Origin: Linyphia triangularis
Lineage: Eukaryota > Arthropoda > Arachnida > Araneae > Linyphiidae
Assembly (NCBI GenBank): GCA_963978545.1
Contig: OZ021723.1
Location: forward strand, 48,314,569-48,378,568
Length of the DNA stretch: 64,000 nucleotides
Direction: 5' to 3'
Each line of letters starts with the position of its first letter. Within the stretch, counting starts at the first letter, position 1. Shown here piece after piece: positions 38,251-50,350 of the stretch. The notes under the pieces were generated by a model. That model was not told where the DNA came from. It worked only from the letters and a program-made list of their open reading frames with translations, and did not search any database. A program made the translations under genes and the position numbers.

Positions 38251-39276
38251 CGCCAGAGACCAACAAGCCCCACAAGCACACTATGAAGTGCGACTGTGTG
38301 GATCGGCTTGTGTCCTACATGTTCCGGCACCTAGGATGGATGGTAGGCAAGAAGCCGGGCTATTTCATCATAGTTCCTATCCTCATATCGGCCCTTCTTG
38401 CCACCGGAATGCAAAGGATCAAGTATGAAGCAGATCCAGAGTACCTCTTCAGTCCCACAGATGGCCCAGCCAAGCAAGAGAGGTTAGCCATCGAGACCCT
38501 CTTCCCCATGAATCTCTCCAAGAACTTCGATGTCGGAAGGATGACAAGGATCAGCCCCTTCGCCAGGATCATGATTGAAGCCAAGGATGGCGGAAGCATT
38601 TTCGATAAGGAAGTGTTCGCCGACCTAAAAAGGATAGACAAGATGGTAAACAATATCACCGTCTGGCACAACCACCGGCTCTGGAAATACAAGAACATGT
38701 GTGCCAAGAAGAACAAGAAGTGTTTCGAGAACACCATTCTGGAGTTCGAGGATCGCCTAGATGACATGGCGGCTGGTAAATATTCCATCGATTACCCCCT
38801 CATGATCAACGAGGTGACGTTCAAAGTGTTCTTTAGTGCTGCCTTCATGGGTGGGGTCAAGACGGACGAGTTCAACATGATCGAGTCAGCGAGGGCTGTC
38901 AACTTGCTTTATTTCTTAGAGACGGGTCCTCTGAAGAAAGAAAGGGCCAATGTGTGGGAGGCTGCTTTCTTGCAAATGATGGAGGAGAGTGAGTTCGAGC
39001 ACCTCAATATTGCTTATTACACTTCACTCACACTATCCGAGGAACTGGAAAAGAACACTATCTCTGTTCTGCCCCTGTTCAGTGTGACGGTCGTTATTAT
39101 GCTTGCCTTTTCTGTGTCTACGTGCATGATGTTGGATTGGGTCAAGAGTAAACCGTGGCTCGGGGTGCTCGGTTGCTTTTCGTCGGCTGTGGCCGTGGCA
39201 GCCGCCTTCGGTTTAACCGTGTACTGCGGATTGGAATTTATTGGACTTAACTTGGCAGCACCATTCCTGATGTTGG
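38251..39276 (+). CDS. Patched-related (PTCHD/Ptr-type) membrane protein, N-terminal exon
   Basis: The exon lies between acceptor CTACTTTCAG and donor G|GTAAGTTG and is open throughout (phase 1 in, phase 1 out). It is far richer in G+C than its flanks. Numbering from the proposed upstream Met, M17-KCDCVDRL opens the conserved part. TM1 is about residues 43-59 (YFIIVPILISALLATG). DPEYLFSPTDGPAKQER (67-83) is a family hallmark. A ~190-residue extracellular loop with possible N-glycosylation sites (NLS, NIT) follows, then TM2 ~276-300, TM3 ~308-330 and the start of TM4 ~335-348 ending FLMLG. TM2-TM4 open the sterol-sensing domain of Patched/NPC1/RND-like proteins. In relatives this is followed by a GIDD-type motif, TM5-6 and a second half, all missing here, so the gene is cut by an intron and continues beyond what I can find. 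Relatives sit in cellular membranes and are thought to move or sense sterols or lipids and influence Hedgehog signalling; substrate here is unknown. An ATG at 38283 is the alternative start. Confidence 0.93.
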
Positions 39277-40792
39277 GTAAGTTGAAAACTTATTTTGATT
39301 ATGCTACATGCTTAAAAAGTGCATTAAATGCCAATCATATTTTCGAAAGCATTTGTTAAAAAACCAACACTTTAAAAAATAAATGATTTGCATACCCACC
39401 CTCCCCCATCTCCCTCTCCCCTTCGCAAATTCGAATTAGAAATCCAATGCTAGCTCTGTTTTTTAATTATTTTTTTTACTGATAAAGATTTTTGTATATT
39501 ATCTTAACTACGCCATGCAAAAGTGTCACCATAACCCGAGAAATACATTTGGTGGAAGAAGATAGAAAATATGTTAATCAGATTCATTTACCCTTCATAT
39601 ATTTTTTATATACTGCCTGGACATAAATTAATTTGTGTACAAAGAACGGTTTATTTTGCGTCATACAGCTTCATTGGACACCATTACCCAAATAACATTT
39701 GCTCATCATGTATTTTTTTAACACACAATTATAAGAGCTTTAAATTTCATTACAAATTGTATTATTATTTCATAGCATATTTTTCGAAGATAGGCAAGTA
39801 TTTTATTGCATATAAATTTTAATTATTATATTTAGTTTCAGAATAGATACTAATCAATGAGTAAAATTACTACAATTACATACTTTTCAGAACTTTTCCA
39901 TTCAGAAAATGTCGATTTGTTTCCATAGTAACTTGAGGCATTTAAATACAACACTAAAGGTTATTTTTATTCATTAAAGGATAAGAAAGTGTTTGTATTC
40001 AAAGTTTAATCTATATTTAAAAATTATTTTGGTGAAATTTTTTTTATATATCCTGTAATTGTCGAAAGTAAAAACGTTATTTTATAAATTTTCAAAGAAA
40101 ATTAAAATATTAATACTAAAATTTTATCAACACATTCAAATAGGTGTTTTACTTAAAAAATTCATAAATTAGCTTTTCTTATATTTGAAGGAGTAAAGGA
40201 AGATTCTAATTCGTGTAATTTATATATTGCTAGCTGAATAACCATTTCACTATGCATATATTTTATTAATTAATTTTTAATTTTATATTTTTAATTATTT
40301 ATTTTTCAATCTTAAGTTTTTAACTTAATTTAATTATTAAACTGAAACTTTGTAATCTTTTGAATGGATTAATGACAATAATTTGACAAAGATCATAGAT
40401 ATTGAACATTGCAAAGCATCATCAAAATTGTATCATCGACGAAAATTTTCTAATGAATTATATATTTTCGAAAATAATGTCATTTGTTAAGAATTGTGAA
40501 TTTTAAAATAGAATTTTTACAATACAGTTAAAATTAAAAAGATATATTGCAAAATAAAAATGAATTTAATGTATAAAATAGTCTAAAATATAAATAATGT
40601 AACGTAAATTGTATTTAATTTTAATATTTCACTCCCATATTTCACTAAACACGATTTATTTTGACTTAGAAAATGAATTTTACCCCAAATCGTAAGCATT
40701 AACTTTTACGGAATTTAAAAGTAAATAAAAAAATACCCACAACGCAGTTTAAAATGAAAAACATCATTTACAGTAATATTTTAATTTACAGG

Positions 40793-43764
40793 TCACAGAT
40801 ATTTGCACACATCTATTTTATTTTGACTCGTGAAATTGCAAGGAAGATTCCTTTTGTTTTATTTAAACTATAAGTGTAACCGTATACCTGAAATTTAAAT
40901 TTATTTAAAAACACACTAATTTACTTGACTTAAAAAAAAGCATATAAGCCTAATTTAATAAGAATGGAAAAAGCACAGTCACAGATATTTGCACACATCT
41001 ATTTTATTTTGACTCGTGAAATTGCAGGGAAGATTCCTTTTGTTTTATTTAAACTATAAGTGTAACCGTATACCTGAAATTTAAATTTATTTAAAAACAC
41101 ACTAATTTACTTGACTTAAAAAAAAGCATATAAGCCTAATTTAATAAGAATGGAAAAAGCACAGTCACAGATATTTGCACACATCTATTTTATTTTGACT
41201 CGTGAAATTGCAAGGAAGATTCCTTTTGTTTTATTTAAACTATAAGTGTAACCGTATACCTGAAATTTAAATTTATTTAAAAACACACTAATTTACTTGA
41301 CTTAAAAAAAAGCATATAAGCCTAATTTAATAAGAATGGAAAAAGCACAGTCACAGATATTTGCACACATCTATTTTATTTTGACTCGTGAAATTGCAGG
41401 GAAGATTCCTTTTGTTTTATTTAAACTATAAGTGTAACCGTATACCTGAAATTTAAATTTATTTAAAAACACACTAATTTACTTGACTTAAAAAAAAGCA
41501 TATAAGCCTAATTTAATAAGAATGGAAAAAGCACAGTCACAGATATTTGCACACATCTATTTTATTTTGACTCGTGAAATTGCAAGGAAGATTCCTTTTG
41601 TTTTATTTAAACTATAAGTGTAACCGTATACCTGAAATTTAAATTTATTTAAAAACACACTAATTTACTTGACTTAAAAAAAAGCATATAAGCCTAATTT
41701 AATAAGAATGGAAAAAGCACAGTCACAGATATTTGCACACATCTATTTTATTTTGACTCGTGAAATTGCAGGGAAGATTCCTTTTGTTTTATTTAAACTA
41801 TAAGTGTAACCGTATACCTGAAATTTAAATTTATTTAAAAACACACTAATTTACTTGACTTAAAAAAAAGCATATAAGCCTAATTTAATAAGAATGGAAA
41901 AAGCACAGTCACAGATATTTGCACACATCTATTTTATTTTGACTCGTGAAATTGCAAGGAAGATTCCTTTTGTTTTATTTAAACTATAAGTGTAACCGTA
42001 TACCTGAAATTTAAATTTATTTAAAAACACACTAATTTACTTGACTTAAAAAAAAGCATATAAGCCTAATTTAATAAGAATGGAAAAAGCACAGTCACAG
42101 ATATTTGCACACATCTATTTTATTTTGACTCGTGAAATTGCAGGGAAGATTCCTTTTGTTTTATTTAAACTATAAGTGTAACCGTATACCTGAAATTTAA
42201 ATTTATTTAAAAACACACTAATTTACTTGACTTAAAAAAAAGCATATAAGCCTAATTTAATAAGAATGGAAAAAGCACAGTCACAGATATTTGCACACAT
42301 CTATTTTATTTTGACTCGTGAAATTGCAAGGAAGATTCCTTTTGTTTTATTTAAACTATAAGTGTAACCGTATACCTGAAATTTAAATTTATTTAAAAAC
42401 ACACTAATTTACTTGACTTAAAAAAAAGCATATAAGCCTAATTTAATAAGAATGGAAAAAGCACAGTCACAGATATTTGCACACATCTATTTTATTTTGA
42501 CTCGTGAAATTGCAGGGAAGATTCCTTTTGTTTTATTTAAACTATAAGTGTAACCGTATACCTGAAATTTAAATTTATTTAAAAACACACTAATTTACTT
42601 GACTTAAAAAAAAGCATATAAGCCTAATTTAATAAGAATGGAAAAAGCACAGTCACAGATATTTGCACACATCTATTTTATTTTGACTCGTGAAATTGCA
42701 AGGAAGATTCCTTTTGTTTTATTTAAACTATAAGTGTAACCGTATACCTGAAATTTAAATTTATTTAAAAACACACTAATTTACTTGACTTAAAAAAAAG
42801 CATATAAGCCTAATTTAATAAGAATGGAAAAAGCACAGTCACAGATATTTGCACACATCTATTTTATTTTGACTCGTGAAATTGCAGGGAAGATTCCTTT
42901 TGTTTTATTTAAACTATAAGTGTAACCGTATACCTGAAATTTAAATTTATTTAAAAACACACTAATTTACTTGACTTAAAAAAAAGCATATAAGCCTAAT
43001 TTAATAAGAATGGAAAAAGCACAGTCACAGATATTTGCACACATCTATTTTATTTTGACTCGTGAAATTGCAAGGAAGATTCCTTTTGTTTTATTTAAAC
43101 TATAAGTGTAACCGTATACCTGAAATTTAAATTTATTTAAAAACACACTAATTTACTTGACTTAAAAAAAAGCATATAAGCCTAATTTAATAAGAATGGA
43201 AAAAGCACAGTCACAGATATTTGCACACATCTATTTTATTTTGACTCGTGAAATTGCAGGGAAGATTCCTTTTGTTTTATTTAAACTATAAGTGTAACCG
43301 TATACCTGAAATTTAAATTTATTTAAAAACACACTAATTTACTTGACTTAAAAAAAAGCATATAAGCCTAATTTAATAAGAATGGAAAAAGCACAGTCAC
43401 AGATATTTGCACACATCTATTTTATTTTGACTCGTGAAATTGCAAGGAAGATTCCTTTTGTTTTATTTAAACTATAAGTGTAACCGTATACCTGAAATTT
43501 AAATTTATTTAAAAACACACTAATTTACTTGACTTAAAAAAAAGCATATAAGCCTAATTTAATAAGAATGGAAAAAGCACAGTCACAGATATTTGCACAC
43601 ATCTATTTTATTTTGACTCGTGAAATTGCAGGGAAGATTCCTTTTGTTTTATTTAAACTATAAGTGTAACCGTATACCTGAAATTTAAATTTATTTAAAA
43701 ACACACTAATTTACTTGACTTAAAAAAAACATATAAGCCTAATTTAATAAGAATGGAAAAAGCA
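40793..43764. repeat. satellite array: 16 x 186 bp, organised as 8 x 372-bp dimers
   Basis: A 186-bp unit starting TCACAGATATTTGCACACAT repeats head to tail from 40793, with starts at 40793, 40979, 41165 and so on to 43583. The units look identical by eye except for one base 48 nt into the unit (40841 + 186n), which is A in every odd unit and G in every even unit (GCAAGGAAG against GCAGGGAAG). The real repeating unit is therefore a 372-bp dimer, present eight times. The last unit lacks one G (AAAAAAAACATATAAG) and stops about 3 bp short. No frame is open across the unit. The 186-bp length is close to nucleosome spacing, as in many satellites, but the array is short and sits inside the proposed intron 2. 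Confidence 0.97.
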
Positions 43765-45969
43765 AAAAATCAGTCAAGTTGTGCAAGTTTCGGTATTTCC
43801 AAATAACCCCAGAAGATATTCATTATATTTTTTAAAGTATGTACGTGATTGAAATGATATGAACACACACAGTTTCATAGAAATCCGTTAAGAGGTTTTA
43901 GCGTGACTTGGTAACAAATACCAAACCAAACAAATATTAAAGTTTATACATCAATATGTTATATGATAAGAAAGAACACGGAATAGTATGATTGTAGCTT
44001 GATTCAACTGTATAAGGCTAGCTATATAAAATTCGCGATAAAATTATCACAGCCGTGATAAATATACTTTCATTACACACTCAAAAACTACTTTTTTGTA
44101 ACTTGAACGACAAATTTACTTTTATTTTTATGGTATACTAAATATATATTTTTCTGATAAATTAAAAATCAATGTCTTAGATATAATTTAAAAATATATT
44201 TATCATCGCTTCTCTAAGCAATTTGAAAACTCTAAATTTGTTATTAAGGACTTTCATTAATATAGTTTGTAGAGCATTTATCTGTTAGTTAACAATGTTT
44301 TCAAGTCCATTCTCAACCCCGCCAAGGAAAATATGCAGCAGTGATTTTCACCCAATTTCATTCTTTAATTTTTGTTTATTTCAAATATAAAATTACTAAT
44401 TTAATATCCAGTGTAAATTATAAAACTATTAACATAAAACAATTATTAAATAATTACTGTGATTAATGCACAAACCAGTTTTCACAAAGCAATAAATTTA
44501 TCGCTTACTTGGGAAAGTCGATGTCATGTGAGAGTTTTCAAATTACTTGCTCAGTTAATTTGTATTTTATTTTAAACTGAAATACGTAAATTTCTCAAAT
44601 TGATATTTTTTCAATTTTTTCCTATACACATGTAGGGATTTTTGAAGTTCCTTATTATTAAATTTTTTTTGGATGAGGCTTATGAAAAATTCGGGAAATT
44701 AAATAACAATCAGTTTTTAAACATATCAAATATCAAGGATTACATACGCCTTATTTCAATCTCAGTACTGGGAAAAACATAGGATAAAATGCATAACTAA
44801 AAATTAAATTCATTGCTATTGCTTTTTATGAAAATTTTATCATGCCATATAAAATGGTTTCTGTTATTTTAGCTAATCATATTGAAAGGATTATTTAGCT
44901 CCTTTAAAAATAATTATCATACTACCAAAGATAAATTTCTAAACAATTGCTTAAACAATCCCAATGCTTACATTGACCTAAGTTCATTAAACTATTAAAA
45001 AAAAAGAATTCTTCCCAAACATTCAAATAAATTTTCAAAGAACGTCGTATTTGAATAACTGTACAACAATGAATTCACGCCTCTTAAATTTATATAATTC
45101 AAAATCAGTTTCACACCAACCACGAACTATTCATTTATCATTTGTTTAATTATCCAGTTGCAAGTGCTAAAAATAATCCTCACCTGCAAGCAAATTTACT
45201 AAAAATATTTTTCATACCTTAAAGATTCGAACTCATGCGAAATTAGCATAATCCAATTGATAAATTGAAGGTGAAATCCTATACTACTATCACTAATTAC
45301 CTACATTATCTTCACTAATAATAGGTCTGAGCGCATGAATAAAAAAAAATCTTAGTAATAAATACAAAATAATCAAATGTGATTGTAAGGAACGTGCACA
45401 ATATAATTCATTAGTTATAAATTTCCTTTGAACATGCCTATTTTTTCAATGAGTTTGCTTCCTGGTAGTAAAATGACCCTGAAATCGGTGGGGCATATTC
45501 TGTTTCTAAACTGGTTTGTTACATTCACAAATTCATTCGGAATTCATTACTATGATTTAATAAAGTTATAGGAAGAAAAATAAAACACTTAGACAAAAAA
45601 AAATAGTGCTTTTTAAAGAAATTTTTTTATTGGCTTCAGCAATGTGAAATCCATTATTATTAACTAGTAGTATTTATGACTTCAGGTTGACTTCACATAT
45701 TAATGAATCAGTACACTTAGTTTTATTCCTATTAATACTGCTTTTTATTTTAATTTCAATGGGATTGCAAAGAAGTTATTTCAATAACATTAAATTTTAA
45801 CAATAAAATAATAGAACTTCCAACAAAAAAGGACTTAGCATTAGGTAGGATTATTAAAGAATTTTTTTAATTCTTTCTAAAAACTTAATTTTTCAAAGAT
45901 AATTTATCTGTATTTTACATTTGTAAAAATTACATAAAATTTTTAATTCATTATTAGATGGAATAATAA

Positions 45970-46410
45970 CAGAGTGGCCACAGAACCGGGAAAACCTGGA
46001 AATCAGGGAAATGTCAGGGAGCTTTCTGATTCTGAAAAATATCAGGGAAATGTCAGGGAACTTTTTTAAATTTCATGAAAATCAGGGAAATTTTGTATCG
46101 TTTAAGGTACGTTCATCCATATTTTGGCGCTATTTACCCGGAGATTTGTGGTGGTAAGCCATTAGAAGTTTAATGTTACGGAATAATTTAAACTTTTCAT
46201 TACTAGTAAAACTATTTTTAAAAAATTTGCATATTATCTCTTTAGCATACATGTTCTATTTCAACAGGGTGTCTAGACATTTGGAAAACCGAAGATAATT
46301 GGGGAAATTTGAAAAAACGTTTGCCCTTAAATCAGGGAATTTTTTAGAAATCTGTCAGTGAAATCAGGGAATTATCAGTGAACTTTTTCCTGAATTTTGT
46401 AGCCACCCTG
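45970..46410. mobile_element. non-autonomous hAT-type element (MITE), 441 bp
   Basis: The left end CAGAGTGGCCACAGAACC and the reverse-complemented right end CAGGGTGGCTACAAAATTC form imperfect terminal inverted repeats followed by (C)GGGAAAA/CAGGAAAA. Flanking 8-mers AATAATAA and AATAATTC agree at 6 of 8 positions, fitting a decayed 8-bp hAT target duplication. The interior repeats ATCAGGGAAATGTCAGGGA and has no coding capacity. A second hAT-like end, CAGGGTGTCTAGACATTTGG, lies inside at 46267, suggesting a nested or recombined copy. Confidence 0.75.
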
Positions 46411-47559
46411 AATAATTCCTAATATTTAGACCACGTTTTATTTTTTTAAAAATTGATGGTCGATAATTTTAGGCCTTTTTTTAATGAATGATTTTGGGTA
46501 ATTTTACATAATTTATTTACATGAAATCTTAAATCTCAATTTCCTATTTTCATTAATTTTCTCTATATTATGTCATATTTTTTCTTAAAATGCTTCTAAA
46601 TGGCCAAAAATTATCTTATAAAGTAAAATGAATATAAATCCTAGAGCCCAATAATTAAGTTACTGTTACCGCCCTGATAATAACTGTTTCAGTCTAATTT
46701 CCTTAATGAGACCATTAAATAACCACGTTTCGAACATCCCTGACAGATTCTGACTGTTTTCAGAAACCCTGCCACACCCACGTGAAGCCAGAAGGGCTTA
46801 TTTAAGACACTTTTTCTCAGGGACACTCAGGAATATTCACACGTTTTATTATGTATTTTTATTTAGTATAAATATTAACTTATTTGTTAGTGAAACACAA
46901 TAAACATTGTTCATTTTCATCAAAATAAATAAGATTAGACACATATGTGTGATATATAAGATGTTTCTATACTGTTTTGACAAAATAAGAAGAGTGTTTG
47001 CACGCATAAAATTAGTCAAAATAGCTGCAAAAAAGACTAACTACGAAACACATCCAACAAGTACTAAACGGCACTTCTGACTTCATTTCTTTCAAAACAG
47101 AGAAACAGCACATATCCAGGGCATATTTCTAACATTTATGTTGGTTATCGGCTTAAGTACTTGAATGTAAGTTTCAGGACTTGTACTGCTCGGCTATGAA
47201 AAAAATAACGTCAAAAGTGTTGTCTTGGACTTTTTAGGAATGTTTCGAAGTAAACTCTTTTCAAACCCTCAGGATAGTTAAGTTATGTAGTAAATATTGC
47301 TCATATTAATGCATGCTTTAATCCAGTCTTATTTTATCAAAACAAGAAACATGCTGTATATCTAAAGATATGCCGCAACATCAGGTATTATATTTACATA
47401 TTTTTTCTTTATCAAGTTACTCTACATGTTGTAATTTCAAGCCTCCTCCATTCTCAATGCAACAACATTATCTTGCAATTATTGTCAAAATTGCAGCACA
47501 TCATAGACAACTAAAGTTCGTGTACTTTCTTTTTCTTAATATTCTATATCCCTTCCAAT

Positions 47560-48080
47560 AAGTGCGTCACGCTGTTTTTGAACAGTCCCTCAATTGTCCC
47601 GCGATGCTTCTTTGAAGGCGAGACGACTACCTAACCAGACGACAACAAAAGTGCGGGGACTTTCGATTTCTTGCCAATAACATTATGTATTCCAACTATT
47701 CAGGTCGTCCTAACCCACCTGACTCACAGCACAGTTTCTCTGCTGAACACTTTCCAAAGAACCCTAATACTCGAAGAAATGTGGGTCACAATCGAAAGTG
47801 TGTCTTATCATCATGTGATGCTGTCACGTGACGAACGTTCTTTCCGCTGACACCCCGACTTGATGAAATTGCCATTTTTTCCCCCTCGCATGCATGACTT
47901 ATTTAAGTTTTCAATGGCAACGAGGAAGTGCGCGTTCTTTTCTTGAAGAACAAACATTCCGCGAGAGAAGAAGGAAATGATTCGAATGTCACGAGTCTTT
48001 TGTTGTTCTGATTACCCCTCGATTTGGCTCTCTGGGAAGGAAAGTTCCAGAAAGAGTGGGCAAAAGGAGTTGTGTTTATG
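47560..48080. promoter_or_regulatory. G+C-richer intronic island with E-box and AP-1-like sites
   Basis: A compact stretch with markedly higher G+C. It contains TGACTCA (near 47722), the 10-bp palindrome GTCACGTGAC (47823-47832) and a heat-shock-element-like TTCTTGAAGAAC (near 47940). Open frames crossing it are short and unsupported by splice sites. Best read as a candidate enhancer or unannotated promoter; no initiator or TATA box can be placed. Confidence 0.3.
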
Positions 48081-49479
48081 CTCATTATATTAGCTGCAAA
48101 TGTTTGCCTAATTTAGCAGTGATATTGTGTAGAAGAGCTTGTTTTCCTTGTTGAAATAGTTAACTTTTAAATTTGTGGAATATCATAATAAGTAGAGACA
48201 GAAATCGCTTCCTCGATTACTCTTTTCCATTTCTAAGTGTCATTTTTTTTTATGTGCAAGGGCATTCTTATAATTAGTGTCAAAAAATTAAACGAAGTAT
48301 CGCAATTCCCCTCATATTAAAATTTAAAATGTTACAAGTCAAAAATTGGGAAATTTTATAAACAAAATAGGCGTGTTATTTAGGTAGATATAACATATAT
48401 GATAGCTCTAGAAATGTGTGATAAAAAATAATAATTTTAATACAGTTTCTTTTTTTTTTAAGCCCACATTTTGCTTTCTTGAATAGCGTGCACCTTTTCT
48501 CCATTATCGGTGGTTTTTTTATATTTTATTGTCGTGAATTTTTCCATTTAAAGGGCAATGTTAATTTAATTTCCAAGTCTTCCTACTTCATTTCATGAAC
48601 AAAAAGCAGTCTTAAATTATTAGTTTTCTTGGAAAAGTTTCATTATAGTTGTAATATAGTTGGAGTTACAAATAGAAAGAAATAATGCAGCTATAAAGAC
48701 AAACAATAGCTTTAGAAGGATTATATTGTCAGAAAAGGGCATGGATAAGTTTTTTTTCACTGTCGATATTTTATTTGTGAACTTGAGTAAACAATTACCT
48801 GTTACTAAAATACAGTTCATGACTTCTTAACATGAAAAAACACGACACTCATAGTAAATAATATTTATATATATTTTAGGTATATCTAAATAGCCGCATA
48901 GTAACGTTACTAAACGAAAATTAAAGATATCCGGATTCCAACCTTCTCTGTCAAAAAAGTAACACTACTAAAGAAGTTCATCAAAAGCATATTAACATGA
49001 ATTTTTCCCTAATTTCTGCATAAAACCCATGGAAATTTAGCCATCATCAAATAGAACATAGTTATTAAATTTCCTATTATATAACCTATAAAAACAAAGT
49101 TTTTAACATAAATCCTTTAAATGCATTGTCAATTTTTATATTCGTTAATGATTCTGTAAACAGCGTGTGCTTGGCGTTTGCATCCAATTTTAAGTATCAA
49201 AAACATTTCTATCAGCAAAATTGCGGCAAACTACTTTTCAAAATTTATTTATTGAAAATGAACGTGAATTTATGCACTCACATCCAAATATATTTCATTT
49301 ATTTTGATTAAAACAATTTTATTATTTATTTATTTAAAAAAAATTGGCAACAGCAAATAGTTTCTTCAATAATCGGTTGAATGCTATTTTAGCGCGATTG
49401 GATGACGGCAAGTTGGTTTATTAGTATTCCGTAAAAGCGACCTTTTAGTGACAGCTACAGCCCCAAAATGTGATAGAAT

Positions 49480-49740
49480 GCATTGTCATTAACTAGGCCC
49501 CTTCAGATTCCGCCGCCATCGACACACAAAATCAAAGTTAATATAAAGTATTTAAAAATGCGGAAATAATATTATTATCACCAGTTTGTGCGATATTCTA
49601 AAGACGTAATGCGTGGTTGCGAGGAAGATTTCGAATCTGAAAGTGGGAAGACTCGGCGGAAAATATCCTCCAGCAAGTACACAAAACCTTGAACTTTCGT
49701 AAGGTTTGAGGCGCTAGTGTTACGAAATCAAATAGTAGAC
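49480..49740. promoter_or_regulatory. small G+C-richer stretch
   Basis: Contains CCGCCGCCATCG, GACGTAATGCGTGG and ACTCGGCGGAAAA segments in otherwise AT-rich DNA. No gene can be drawn through it. Listed only because composition departs from the background. Confidence 0.15.
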
Positions 49741-50323
49741 GTGTTTCACGAGATTTTCTTATTTTTGTCGGAGATAGAGAAAATGGGAAAGAGTTGTTGC
49801 TTTAACCTGCTCTCTCTTGGAAATTGTTGAATATTTGAAATGAAAGATTTTAGTTTATTTTCTGAAATTGTTACAAAATGAGGATAGTTATTGAAGCGAA
49901 AATGTTTTATCGCTTTGAAAATATCTTTTGCTGGAAACAAGAACTAGCATCAACAAATTTACTTTCGAGAAACAAGGCAGATAAAAGTGCAGGAATCTCT
50001 ATCATCGATTCCGAAGAATTAACAGGGGATATTAAATGTTTCAGAAAATAATACATGCATAATTTTGGTGTTCTGCGTTTTAAAATTTTAAAAACAGAGC
50101 TTCTGCCCCAAGTTCATAACTTATTTTGATAATTCTCGTAATATTTCAAAAAACATTCTATAAGAAACCTCAGAAAACATATAGCTCGTTCAGTATAGCT
50201 TAGATATGGATTATGTAGGTTAAAAGGCACCTTTAGTTTATTTTTAAACAAGTGGTACTTTTCCATCGCTCGATTTACATAATTTTTATAAATTCCCATA
50301 TAATAGAAATTAAAGTCAAACGC

Positions 50324-50350
50324 AAAAAAAAAAAAAAAAAAAAAAAAAAA
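50324..50350. repeat. poly(A) tract, 27 nt
   Basis: Uninterrupted A on the plus strand. It creates an artefactual poly-phenylalanine frame on the minus strand. Confidence 0.9.

Noticed and set aside
40793..43764. CRISPR array
   Set aside because: The units are 186-bp identical tandem repeats with no variable spacers, in an animal genome.
45225..45250. B-box-like GAGTTCGAATC on the minus strand
   Set aside because: No A box or tRNA-like folding nearby and no similarity to the SINE body.
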